This document shows, one piece after another, positions 1-7,934 of a stretch of DNA of 46,943 nucleotides (the stretch's first letter is position 1; each line of letters begins with the position of its first letter). The notes beneath the pieces are model-generated. The model saw nothing but the letters and a program-made list of their open reading frames with translations, was not told the origin of the DNA and searched no databases. The DNA comes from a virus. The stretch lies in the IMG/VR virus record IMGVR_UViG_3300042890_001557, positions 1 to 46,943 of that record; one strand, 5' to 3'. The position numbers and the translations under genes are program-made.

Positions 1-2
1 CT

Positions 3-1208
3 CTTGGTCCTTTGGAAGGAATGTCGAAGCCTTTATCACTCATATTCTTCTCGCCTCGCAACTGGGCATCTGTCATTAAGACCACTACTCCATTTGCGTT
101 CTACCACTTTGGTAAAATGGGGAACGATGGGACACTGGAACCTTCCGTTGCTCAGAAGATGGCCATGGCTGATTTTATGAAATATGTAGCCATTACTACT
201 GGTTTTGTAGCCATGGCAGCAGCTCGTTTCAATGAAGATGACGACGAGGAAACAGAAGTGGTTATGGACCCAACAAGTTCAGACTTTGGTAAGATTCGAC
301 TTGGCAATACCCGTATAGACCCTTGGGGTGGACGTATTCAAATGATTATATACCAATCAAGGTTTATATTAAACGCCTTTACCAAAGACGGAGTTACTCA
401 ACCATTAGGGTCAGGTCCTTTTGTGCCCACCAGATTCGAATTAACCGGCAAATTGTTTGAAAACAAACTAGCTCCTGCCGCAGCTTTAGCAACAAAATGG
501 CTCAAAACACAAATAGGTAAGGATGGGGAACAAAAGCTATACGGAAAAGAATTTTTATTATCTGAAGAGCTTCAGGGAACCCTTTATCCTATGTACTGGG
601 GAACAATTAATGATCTTTGGAAGGATCAGCCAGAAACGGTTGCTGGGTTCTTGACTGCATATGCATTTCTTGGGGGCGGCGTATCCACATACGAAAGCGG
701 TAAGGGGTCTATTAAATACGAAGATCCCGCCATTAAGCAAATGATGAGGCAGTTTAAACCAGATGGCGTTTCAAAGATTAAGGAGGATACGTTTAATGTT
801 ACACTTACTGAGGAAGAGTTAGAAAAACTAAACTCTGAATACACTAAAAAAGCCAACACACTGCTTGACTTGTATTCAAAAACAAATCCTTCGTTTGAAA
901 ACAAAGATATGTTCCCACCAAGCTTTGACAAGGTCACAGACAACCAGTTAGAGGAGGCACGTGCTGAGGCCATCAAGATAGGTGTTCCAGAGTACGACCT
1001 TGACAAGGAGTCTAAACGTATTGCCATTGACAAGAAAAAGACACAAAAAATATCGGATGACATATCCGAGTTGATGAAACTAGCGAAGGAGGCAGCAGCA
1101 TACGAGTACTTCAAGGCGCTCGGAAAGCGTATACCTCCCACCATCGAAGAGGCGGTGAAGGAATACGAAAAAAAGTTCAATGATTTACAGAAACAAGCCG
1201 GCAAGTAA
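3..1208 (+). CDS. C-terminal part of a large internal virion / polyvalent-type protein (5' end cut)
   Basis: The frame is open to the left edge of the window, so the first in-frame start-like codons (12, 21) are probably internal and the gene begins upstream. The visible 400 residues contain the motif FFSPRNWAS near the start, which resembles the 'PRfwAS' signature found toward the C-terminus of very large phage polyvalent or inner-core proteins that are ejected with the DNA. A short Ala-rich segment that could insert in a membrane follows (about residues 55-70), and the last 130 residues are charged and helical. In short-tailed phages such proteins lie downstream of neck genes, which fits a genome whose neck genes run off the right edge. 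The family assignment is an inference; the reading frame itself is secure. Confidence 0.6.
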   Translation, partial: LGPLEGMSKPLSLIFFSPRNWASVIKTTTPFAFYHFGKMGNDGTLEPSVAQKMAMADFMKYVAITTGFVAMAAARFNEDDDEETEVVMDPTSSDFGKIRLGNTRIDPWGGRIQMIIYQSRFILNAFTKDGVTQPLGSGPFVPTRFELTGKLFENKLAPAAALATKWLKTQIGKDGEQKLYGKEFLLSEELQGTLYPMYWGTINDLWKDQPETVAGFLTAYAFLGGGVSTYESGKGSIKYEDPAIKQMMRQFKPDGVSKIKEDTFNVTLTEEELEKLNSEYTKKANTLLDLYSKTNPSFENKDMFPPSFDKVTDNQLEEARAEAIKIGVPEYDLDKESKRIAIDKKKTQKISDDISELMKLAKEAAAYEYFKALGKRIPPTIEEAVKEYEKKFNDLQKQAGK

Positions 1209-1217
1209 ACTATATTT

Positions 1218-1442
1218 GTGAGCGCAATGCAGCATGATATCAATCATACAGATATGACAGGAGATGGATACGTAGACGGAGCAGCGTCAGTTTTATTAAC
1301 TACATTTGCTACCGTGCTTTCATGGCAGGAACAGGCCGAATGGGCCTTCCGAATCGCGTCTCTACTACTAGCCTGCACTGTGTCCATCGTCGTTCTTTAC
1401 GGGCATCACAAGAAGTCCAAGGCGAAGCGTTCTACCAAGTAA
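1218..1442 (+). CDS. Small single-pass membrane protein
   Basis: A 74-residue protein if it starts at GTG 1218, or 71 if it starts at ATG 1227. It has a polar N-terminus with an acidic TGDGYVDG stretch, one clear hydrophobic helix (roughly residues 44-63) and a very basic tail ending KKSKAKRSTK, which would stay in the cytoplasm. It follows the internal-protein gene after 9 bases, so it is probably co-transcribed. Size and topology are compatible with a small holin or a virion membrane protein, but there is no motif that decides this. I do not recognise the family. Confidence 0.6.
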   Translation: MSAMQHDINHTDMTGDGYVDGAASVLLTTFATVLSWQEQAEWAFRIASLLLACTVSIVVLYGHHKKSKAKRSTK

Positions 1443-1471
1443 TTTCTCCCTTCTGTATTTGTATACCTTCT

Positions 1472-1548
1472 GAAAACACAGAGGGCGGTGATCAGCCCGC
1501 CCTCAAAGTTCTCGTCTCCCGACTGCACTGATGTGCGCGAACTTGCAT
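1472..1548 (-). ncRNA. Candidate leftward small RNA ending in a GC-rich hairpin
   Basis: A strong promoter-like sequence at 1551-1581 points left into a region with no gene on that strand. About 45 bases into the predicted transcript is a perfect 8-bp hairpin (1481-1504) followed by TGTGTTTTC, a poor but possible intrinsic terminator. The predicted RNA is only about 70 bases. It opens with an ATG (1548) whose 18-codon frame stops with a TGA inside the hairpin loop, so it could also encode a leaderless micropeptide. It is antisense to no coding sequence. Existence is an inference from promoter plus hairpin. Confidence 0.35.
1481..1504 (-). terminator. Perfect 8-bp GC-rich hairpin
   Basis: GAGGGCGG and CCGCCCTC pair perfectly around an 8-base loop containing the palindrome TGATCA. 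On the - strand it is followed by TGTGTTTTC; on the + strand by AAAGTTCT, which is not a U-tract. It could end the leftward small RNA or protect the 3' end of the rightward transcript of the gene ending at 1442. Confidence 0.5.
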
Positions 1549-1550
1549 GG

Positions 1551-1581
1551 CAAATATATGACATTTCTTAATTAATACAAA
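1551..1581 (-). promoter_or_regulatory. Bacteroidota-type promoter, leftward
   Basis: Read on the - strand this is TTTG (1578-1581), 19 bases, TATATTTG (1551-1558), an exact match to the Bacteroidota TTTG-N19-TAnnTTTG pattern. It is back-to-back with the rightward promoter at 1586-1617. Confidence 0.65.
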
Positions 1582-1585
1582 ATAA

Positions 1586-1617
1586 TTTGCATAACTAAAC
1601 ATGAGGGTATATATTCG
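1586..1617 (+). promoter_or_regulatory. Bacteroidota-type promoter, rightward
   Basis: TTTG (1586-1589), 20 bases, TATATTCG (1610-1617), one mismatch from the -7 consensus. Its transcript would meet the intrinsic terminator at 1663-1690 after about 60 bases. Confidence 0.5.
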
Positions 1618-1662
1618 CCCCGGTTTTGGTAATTAATAGTGTTAGTGATTACTTATGGTTGA

Positions 1663-1690
1663 CCCAGGCAACGGCTTGGGTTTTCTTTTT
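1663..1690 (+). terminator. Intrinsic terminator upstream of the fibre-gene operon
   Basis: A 7-bp stem (CCCAGGC with GCTTGGG, one G-U pair) closes an AACG tetraloop and is followed by TTTTCTTTTT. It lies between the promoter at 1586-1617 and the gene at 1714. The last T of the tract is also the first base of the next -7 box, so termination and re-initiation signals are fused. Confidence 0.7.
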
Positions 1691-1697
1691 ATATTTG
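1690..1697 (+). promoter_or_regulatory. TATATTTG -7 box before the fibre-gene operon
   Basis: A perfect TAnnTTTG box 16 bases before the ATG at 1714. The T-rich terminator tail occupies the position just upstream. It is the likely promoter for the genes from 1714 to 8401. Confidence 0.65.
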
Positions 1698-1713
1698 CAT
1701 CCAATACAACGAT

Positions 1714-2364
1714 ATGATAGAGCTGAAAATAGCGGACCCGACCCCGCATGAATTAAGTGAATATAGGATATTAATTAGTGAACTGAAGGAAAAGTTCCCC
1801 GACGCAAGTGTGCTTGTTGATAGGGGATATGCAGATTACGCGATTAGTATTACGTCAATATGGATAGACGATGACAAACGCACAGACTCGCATTCCGCAA
1901 TTTACCCCTCGGTTCCCAACAGGGGGACGGCGCAAATCAAGGCGGACATTCTCTCCCTTACCTTCGCTATGCGTGAACTTGGGTTTGATATTAAGTTTTT
2001 GGACAGCGATCCGGTCATTCGCGAAAAGGTTTCGATAACCCGTGGGCGTTTGGATTCGTGTGTTTCCCTTCGTCAGATGGTGGAACTTCTTGAAGAAGCG
2101 AATCACGAAAAGCTCGACGAGGTAAAGATTCTGATTGAAAACAAACGAAAGGAGGGCGGTCGTCCTAGCAAGAAGTCTGTGATCGACTTCATCTTTTCGG
2201 GGGCTAAGGAAGAGAAGCGGGCACAGCCTGTACGCACCGGTCCAGAGTGGGCGCGGGTCAAGATGGAGTGGAGGGATAAGTTTAGTGAATCTAAGTATGT
2301 GAAAATGTACAAAAGTCTCGACGAGTTTTGTACCTTTGCTTCTGAAGCAGAGTGTAAATCATGA
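1714..2364 (+). CDS. Unknown 216-residue protein, first gene of the tail-fibre operon
   Basis: Start ATG follows a TATATTTG box by 16 bases, and the stop overlaps the next start as ATGA, indicating translational coupling to the fibre gene. The N-terminal half is mixed alpha/beta. The C-terminal third is strongly basic and helical, including a GGRPSKKS linker near residue 147 that resembles an AT-hook-like GRP core. No enzyme motif is visible. Its place at the head of the adsorption genes suggests a structural, assembly or regulatory role, but I do not recognise it. Confidence 0.65.
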   Translation: MIELKIADPTPHELSEYRILISELKEKFPDASVLVDRGYADYAISITSIWIDDDKRTDSHSAIYPSVPNRGTAQIKADILSLTFAMRELGFDIKFLDSDPVIREKVSITRGRLDSCVSLRQMVELLEEANHEKLDEVKILIENKRKEGGRPSKKSVIDFIFSGAKEEKRAQPVRTGPEWARVKMEWRDKFSESKYVKMYKSLDEFCTFASEAECKS

Positions 2365-3767
2365 ACTTAACCATTAGCAAAATACAGGTAGAGGGAAACA
2401 ACGTCGTTTCTTTCTTGAACGGGTCTGACTATATAATAAGCATGAGCCAGATCATGCCGTCGGTTCCCACCTATATTTCCTACGGATACGACACGGTCAC
2501 GATAACGCAGGACGGATCTAAGTCCTTCCAGTTTAGCGTATACACTGTAACAGAGGTGGGCGGCAACGTCTTTACCGCGCTCAACTTCAACAACACGGCG
2601 GCGGAAATCCAGGCAAGGACTGTTGAAATCTACAGACTGCTTGTAACATCAGTGTTCAAGGGATGCTGCGAGTGTGGCAACACAGAGCCAGAGTGTTCGA
2701 TTCAGTACGTGTTTGGCGACGCTATCAATCCCGGCGAACTTTATTGCGAGCCTGGTTCCTTTTATGCCAACTACTTCACGGCCAACAACCAAGACTTTAC
2801 AGGATTTTGGCCCATTGTGCAGGACGGGTCTTGGGTGTTTATATTCAGCAAGACCGACCCTACCGTGTACGCCGTTTATCAGCTATCAGGCTACACCGAC
2901 GGAGGGCCTGGTTTATACGCGCAGTTCACAGCGACCTTACTAGCAGGGCCGTCATCCTTCCCTGCGGGGACACAGCTTTGCGTGGACGTTACTTCTGTTG
3001 GAGGCAACTTGCCACAGACATGGCAGGAGACTTTAGTCACAGGCTCTATCCTTGACCAAAACAACACGATTGATGGGGGAGGGTTTGACCTCACGTTTGA
3101 CAACAACACGAGCTTCGCGGCAAATTCAGCTGCTGGTTCATTGGAAACAGACGCTACCGGATCTAGGATAGTATCAGGCACTCAGTCCGTAGACGTTACG
3201 CCGACCTACGTAGATATTATAACTCCTAACCACGGAACGGCTACAACCGGAATGGTTCTAGCTTTGGATGCATCGGGCCACGTAGAATATACGTCGGCAG
3301 GCGGTGGATCAGGGACGGTCACCTCGATAACAGCGGGGACAGGACTCGATGGCGGGACGATAACAACAAGCGGAACCATTGACCTTGCCGACACGGCTGT
3401 TACTCCTGGGGCTTATACAAATGCAAACATAACCGTTGACCAGCAGGGGCGTATTACCCTAGCGTCTAACGGAACTGGCGGAGGAGGTTCACTTGTGGCC
3501 TTACCTTTCACAACCGATCACTTAACCGCAACAAACAATGCGTATCTAATAGGAGATGTGGTCTATTATGTTGGTAATGTGTATATATGTATTGCTAATA
3601 ACGATTCAATACTACCAACTAACGCAACTTATTGGACAAACCTTGGTGCTGGTAATCCACTTGTTCAACAGCCATCAGACTGGAACTCAACAACTGGCAA
3701 TAATCAGATTTTAAACAAACCAACAATAGGGGACAGTATTTCACCTTTATTATTAATGGGAGGATAA
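2361..3767 (+). CDS. Tail fibre / receptor-binding-type protein
   Basis: A 468-residue protein. The N-terminal 220 residues are beta-rich with a cluster of cysteines (CCECGNTEPEC near residue 99). The centre carries the classic fibre repeat: GTVTSITAGTGL followed by GGTITTSGTIDLADTAVTPGAYTNANITVDQQGRIT, a module known from trimeric phage fibres. The C-terminal 100 residues contain a PSDWNSTTGNNQILNKPTI segment, also frequent at fibre ends. It is coupled to the gene before (ATGA) and abuts the next start at 3768. Role in host binding is inferred from family knowledge. Confidence 0.8.
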   Translation: MNLTISKIQVEGNNVVSFLNGSDYIISMSQIMPSVPTYISYGYDTVTITQDGSKSFQFSVYTVTEVGGNVFTALNFNNTAAEIQARTVEIYRLLVTSVFKGCCECGNTEPECSIQYVFGDAINPGELYCEPGSFYANYFTANNQDFTGFWPIVQDGSWVFIFSKTDPTVYAVYQLSGYTDGGPGLYAQFTATLLAGPSSFPAGTQLCVDVTSVGGNLPQTWQETLVTGSILDQNNTIDGGGFDLTFDNNTSFAANSAAGSLETDATGSRIVSGTQSVDVTPTYVDIITPNHGTATTGMVLALDASGHVEYTSAGGGSGTVTSITAGTGLDGGTITTSGTIDLADTAVTPGAYTNANITVDQQGRITLASNGTGGGGSLVALPFTTDHLTATNNAYLIGDVVYYVGNVYICIANNDSILPTNATYWTNLGAGNPLVQQPSDWNSTTGNNQILNKPTIGDSISPLLLMGG

Positions 3768-4097
3768 ATGGCAACAGTATATAAAACATTAGGACAATCG
3801 AGTCCATCAGCAACAACAGAGACGGCTCTGTACACGGTCCCGGCAGCCACATCGGCAATTGCTAGTTCTATTGTCGTGTGCAACAGGTCATCTGTTTTGT
3901 CAACCTTTAGAGTATCGGTAGCCGTCGGTGGCGGGGCAACTGCCAACAAGGACTACATTTACTATGATTTACCTATCGGGGCAAACGATACGTTTATTGC
4001 CACGGTTGGCTTAACTTTGGCGGCTACAGATGTAGTGAGGGTTTACGCCTCGAATACCAACTTATCGTTCTCACTTTACGGATCTGAAATAAGCTAA
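3768..4097 (+). CDS. Small beta-rich structural protein
   Basis: A 109-residue Ala/Ser/Thr/Val-rich protein with alternating hydrophobic residues typical of a beta sandwich and a Gly-rich turn (VGGGATANKDY). Similar short proteins that begin MATVYKTLGQSSP are common beside fibre genes in environmental phages. It begins on the base after the preceding stop codon. Probably a virion appendage or fibre-associated subunit; exact role unknown. Confidence 0.65.
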   Translation: MATVYKTLGQSSPSATTETALYTVPAATSAIASSIVVCNRSSVLSTFRVSVAVGGGATANKDYIYYDLPIGANDTFIATVGLTLAATDVVRVYASNTNLSFSLYGSEIS

Positions 4098-4098
4098 C

Positions 4099-5340
4099 AT
4101 GGCACAAGGATACTCATCATACAACATAATTAGTAGCGAGATTTCGTTTGCAAATACTCCTAACATAGATGCGTTCGGTAGACTAAGGGTAAGCGAGCCA
4201 TTCACCTTGTTTGACTCAAGTCATAGATTTGCTGATAATGGTCTATGGTCAACAGGAACCGCAACAGGAGGTACAGCTACATTTAATGCTGCTCAAGGAT
4301 TAGTTGATCTAGATGTAACTGCTGCATCAGGTTCTGAGGTTATTAGAGAAACTACAAAAGTATTCTCATATCAACCTGGTAAAAGTCTTTTTGTTCTAAG
4401 CACATTTGTAATGAATGCTGCTAAAACAGGTCTTAGACAAAGGGTTGGATATTATGGAGCAGCTAATGGCTATTACTTAGAACTGAATGATAGCACAGTA
4501 AGTTTTGTAGAAAGAACTTCTGTTTCAGGTTCATTAGTAAACACACCAGTTGCTCAGGCAAGTTGGAATGTTGACCCGATGGATGGTTCAGGGCCTAGTG
4601 GTATTACCCTTGATCTAACAAAAGCTCAGATCCTGTTTATGGATCTAGAATGGTTAGGGGTAGGAACAGTTAGGATAGGCTTTGTTATAAATGGTAACTT
4701 TTATGTTTGCCATAAGTTTCACCATGCTAATATTATTGCTTCTACATACATAACTACAGCATCATTACCATTAAGGTATGAGATAACAAATACAGGTGCT
4801 ACAAGTGGTGCTAGTACCTTAAAACAGATATGCTCTACCGTACTATCTGAAGGAGGATATCAACTTAATGGGCTACAGCAAGCAATTGGTATTCCAATTC
4901 AATCTCCAAGAACATTAGGAACAGCAGGAACATTTTACCCTGTAATAAGCTTACGTTTAAAATCAACAAGATTGGATGGTATTATTATTCTTACTGCTCT
5001 TTCTATAATGCCAATGAGTACAGCTAAGTTTAATTGGCAGGTAGTAGCATCTGGAACAACAACAGGTGGCACTTGGACGAGTGCAGGAGTAAACTCTTCT
5101 GTAGAATATAATATAACAGGAGCATCTTTTGCAGGAGGAAGAATACTTGCAAGTGGATTTTTTAGTGAAAGTAATCAAGCGGCAAGCCAAGTTGATATAT
5201 TGAAGGAAGCATTGTTTAAATTTCAGTTAGAAAGAAATGGATTAACATCAACACCATTTGAACTTACACTGGTAATTGCTTCTAATAGCGGTAGTGATAC
5301 TGTTGTTGCATCAATGGACTGGGAAGAAATAAGCAGATAA
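4099..5340 (+). CDS. Appendage / fibre-type structural protein, AT-rich
   Basis: A 413-residue protein opening MAQGYSSYNIISSE and DAFGRLRVSEPFTLFDS, a start seen in many phage structural proteins. The body is beta-rich with Gly/Ser/Thr turns (GTATGGTATF) and repeated short strands. Codon use is clearly more AT-rich than both neighbours (many TTA, AGA and ATA codons), so the gene looks recently acquired or under separate evolution. Spacing to neighbours is one base on each side. Likely part of the adsorption apparatus; specific function unknown. Confidence 0.7.
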   Translation: MAQGYSSYNIISSEISFANTPNIDAFGRLRVSEPFTLFDSSHRFADNGLWSTGTATGGTATFNAAQGLVDLDVTAASGSEVIRETTKVFSYQPGKSLFVLSTFVMNAAKTGLRQRVGYYGAANGYYLELNDSTVSFVERTSVSGSLVNTPVAQASWNVDPMDGSGPSGITLDLTKAQILFMDLEWLGVGTVRIGFVINGNFYVCHKFHHANIIASTYITTASLPLRYEITNTGATSGASTLKQICSTVLSEGGYQLNGLQQAIGIPIQSPRTLGTAGTFYPVISLRLKSTRLDGIIILTALSIMPMSTAKFNWQVVASGTTTGGTWTSAGVNSSVEYNITGASFAGGRILASGFFSESNQAASQVDILKEALFKFQLERNGLTSTPFELTLVIASNSGSDTVVASMDWEEISR

Positions 5341-5341
5341 T

Positions 5342-6193
5342 ATGTCACAAGGATTTACAAAAGGAACCCCGATTGATACCGACCCAACCCTGTCGCTAGA
5401 TAGTGACATCGTGGTTCCGTCGCAGTCTGCGGTAAAGGCGTATGTAGCATCTCAGGTGGGTACTCCGGTTACGGATGTTACAGCAACAGCTCCACTGGTA
5501 TCCTCTAGTGGGACAACTCCAAACCTGAGTATTCCACTTGCAACAAACTCTGTAGATGGGTACTTGAGTGCATCGGATCGTACCGCGTTTAATGCAAAGG
5601 CTGACCTTGCATCCCCTGCATTTACAGGAACGCCAACGGCTCCAACGGCATCATCGGGAGACAATAGCACTACAATAGCCACCACGGCATTTGTTCAAAG
5701 CACCATATCTGGAGGCGCGGCTGTACCTGCCTACACGATGAAGGCTAACAACACGGGGGCTTCAGCGGTTGCAACGGATCAAACATTTAGGTATCCTGGC
5801 AATCAATCCCTAGGTTCAAACCCGGTCCAAACAAGTGCTGGACTGTGGGGTGCTGGAAGTTATTACTACAATTGGAATCGCATAGGAAACATGGTCCACT
5901 ACACGTTTCAGTTTATTGTGACTACCCCTTTAGCCATTACGTATGTGAACTGGGACTTGCCGGCGGATATGCCCTCTCCATTAGTGCCTTCTGGATTTGG
6001 AACAGCTAATTATTGGCTTATAAGAAACTTTGTGACTATGGTAACAACCGCAACAGCCACAACTCAGACCACTTTTTCTGGCGGTCTAAGAGTCAAGGCG
6101 ACTTCACCTTCAACAACATTTGACTTCTACTTCTCAGGAGCCTCTGGTTCATATAAAACGGTTACGTACAGCGGAACATATTTTACTTCTTAA
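5342..6193 (+). CDS. Tail fibre protein with phage-fibre repeat module
   Basis: A 283-residue protein. The N-terminus carries SDIVVPSQSAVKAYV, then a segment related to AFNAKADLASPAFTGTPTAPTA and TTIATTAFVQ, all well-known motifs of tail-fibre shafts in lambda- and T4-type phages. The last 130 residues are a distinct aromatic beta-rich domain that would be the distal tip. It follows the AT-rich gene by one base and precedes a small protein at 6196. Good candidate for a host-range determinant. Confidence 0.8.
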   Translation: MSQGFTKGTPIDTDPTLSLDSDIVVPSQSAVKAYVASQVGTPVTDVTATAPLVSSSGTTPNLSIPLATNSVDGYLSASDRTAFNAKADLASPAFTGTPTAPTASSGDNSTTIATTAFVQSTISGGAAVPAYTMKANNTGASAVATDQTFRYPGNQSLGSNPVQTSAGLWGAGSYYYNWNRIGNMVHYTFQFIVTTPLAITYVNWDLPADMPSPLVPSGFGTANYWLIRNFVTMVTTATATTQTTFSGGLRVKATSPSTTFDFYFSGASGSYKTVTYSGTYFTS

Positions 6194-6195
6194 TC

Positions 6196-6435
6196 ATGAT
6201 AACAGCAACCCTTCCAAGTCCATTGACTTATTTCAATACCACACTCACAAAGCTGAGGTGGACGATGACATACCCCGACAACGTAGCCTACTACCAACTA
6301 ACCACATCAGACGACCTCGTGTTGAAGGATGGTCAGTGCTTTATTGACGACGCGGTGGTCCAGGCTTGGGGTACGGATGACTCAGTTATTACAGACGCAA
6401 TCATAAGTGCAGCACCTTGGAATATACAGGTTTAA
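6196..6435 (+). CDS. Small unknown protein between fibre genes
   Basis: A 79-residue acidic protein with no transmembrane segment and no cysteine pairs beyond one Cys. It starts two bases after the fibre stop codon. Small proteins directly behind a fibre gene are often fibre chaperones or tip subunits; that is only suggested by position. Family not recognised. Confidence 0.55.
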   Translation: MITATLPSPLTYFNTTLTKLRWTMTYPDNVAYYQLTTSDDLVLKDGQCFIDDAVVQAWGTDDSVITDAIISAAPWNIQV

Positions 6436-6444
6436 AATAGAAAA

Positions 6445-7545
6445 ATGCAAAACTTAGATAAGTCACTACGGTTATTGAGCCTTCCATCGGAAATGGGGGC
6501 AATCAACGGGCAGATCAACAAGAGGACAACCAAGTCCCTTGTGGAGATCTGTTTGATGGATTACACTAAGATGGTCAAGGGGGCTAACGGAAAGTTTGGA
6601 CCGACCATTACCTACAACTACGTCATAGACTCAACGGTCTCGTTGTTCGGGGCATATCCCCTGAACCTTGCCGCGATCCACTTGCATTCAAGCGACATGG
6701 ACCTTGTGAGCATGGAGGACGGAACCTTTGTATTATATCGTCCATACGAGGAGTTTACTATCGACACGGTGCTTGACTCAAGCGGAAACCTTGTCAACCT
6801 CCCAGAGGGAACAGGACAGAAGAGCTGGATCGGATGGAACGAGGTTCGCATCGTCCCTACAGCTAACGGGTATGACTATAATTTCTACTACGAGCAGGGG
6901 TTTAATAACTACTTCGGGGTCTATTACCCACACGACGAGAACGTGATGTGGAGATCAATCCTTCGAAAGACCTTCATAAAGACCACATCGACCCCAAATC
7001 CGACACGTTTTACCAAGTCCTACCCTAAGTATACTATTGCTGAATTGAAGGCAAAGGCGGGGCTGAATGACTTCCAACTAGCCGACGCATTCGGGACTAC
7101 ATGGCACGTTGAGTTTAAGAGCCACGACACACACTGCTTGAACATTGCATCGGACATTGTTATGGTTGACGACACCACGTTAAATGGTGAGGTTTATATC
7201 AACGGCATATTGGCTAAGGACATTCCGTACACCAGCCTTATCAGCTCGTATGGCAAACTTCTTCCGGACTTCGTGTGTAGGTGGAAGCTGTACAATGACA
7301 AGTTCACAAAGACCGGAACCAACGTGTTCGGGACTGCGTGGGATATTACTCTGTACTCCAACCAAGACACGACCATAAGACTTGTCAAGGGTGACGAGGT
7401 TAAGTACGACCAAGCAACCAAGATGCTGACTTACCCTGAAGGAAGCAGACTCGTGTTTGACTTTGAGTTTCTCCCTGCCCAGGGCAAGAACGAAACTAGC
7501 GGCTCGGCAATCGATTTAGATGCAATGAACAAATACCTTTTATGA
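6445..7545 (+). CDS. Unknown structural protein (366 residues)
   Basis: A soluble protein rich in Tyr, Asp, Asn and beta-branched residues, with no signal peptide or membrane segment. Regions such as VYYPHDENVMWRSILRKTF and the C-terminal SRLVFDFEFLP suggest a folded beta-rich domain. The stop codon overlaps the start of the candidate holin (ATGA). Its position at the end of the fibre block and before lysis genes argues for a virion component. I do not recognise the family. Confidence 0.6.
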   Translation: MQNLDKSLRLLSLPSEMGAINGQINKRTTKSLVEICLMDYTKMVKGANGKFGPTITYNYVIDSTVSLFGAYPLNLAAIHLHSSDMDLVSMEDGTFVLYRPYEEFTIDTVLDSSGNLVNLPEGTGQKSWIGWNEVRIVPTANGYDYNFYYEQGFNNYFGVYYPHDENVMWRSILRKTFIKTTSTPNPTRFTKSYPKYTIAELKAKAGLNDFQLADAFGTTWHVEFKSHDTHCLNIASDIVMVDDTTLNGEVYINGILAKDIPYTSLISSYGKLLPDFVCRWKLYNDKFTKTGTNVFGTAWDITLYSNQDTTIRLVKGDEVKYDQATKMLTYPEGSRLVFDFEFLPAQGKNETSGSAIDLDAMNKYLL

Positions 7546-7934
7546 AAAAGATACTACGCAAACTACAACTCTTCGACGGGATATGGACTATCCCGCTCGC
7601 ATTCTTTATTTTTTTACTCGCAGGATCCTACAGCGCCGAGTATTTCGGTGACGGACTGATCTCCACGGAGTACATTCAGCAGGTTTTACTTGCCGCACTT
7701 GTCATGGTTTTTGCTAACTTTGTGGTATTCCTTGGTGCGTTCTTCAACTTCCGTGGTTTACAGAACTACTTTTATTCGAAACACGCCAAGGAGGAAATCG
7801 AATACGCATCTACACCATGGCAAAGAATCGTTTTATACCTTGTTGTTTACTTTGGATTACTCTTATCCTTCCTTCTAATCTTGTGGCTGATAATGACGGT
7901 TACTGCGTCCGTGCCACTGCCGCTTCCTTTGTAG
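7542..7934 (+). CDS. Three-helix membrane protein, candidate holin
   Basis: A 130-residue protein with a basic N-terminus (MKKILRKLQ) and three hydrophobic segments, about residues 14-30, 45-70 and 95-122. The last one is followed by only a short tail. It lies directly before a secreted peptidoglycan hydrolase, the usual place of a holin. Its last 39 codons, including the third membrane segment, overlap in another frame the start of the hydrolase gene, so the overlap encodes a membrane helix in one frame and a signal peptide in the other. Holin function is inferred from topology and context. Confidence 0.6.
   Translation: MKKILRKLQLFDGIWTIPLAFFIFLLAGSYSAEYFGDGLISTEYIQQVLLAALVMVFANFVVFLGAFFNFRGLQNYFYSKHAKEEIEYASTPWQRIVLYLVVYFGLLLSFLLILWLIMTVTASVPLPLPL

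Noticed and set aside
626-1243. 205-codon frame on the - strand opposite the internal virion protein
   Set aside because: It mirrors a well-supported coding frame, is Ser/Leu-rich with no motif, and has no promoter; a frame shadow.
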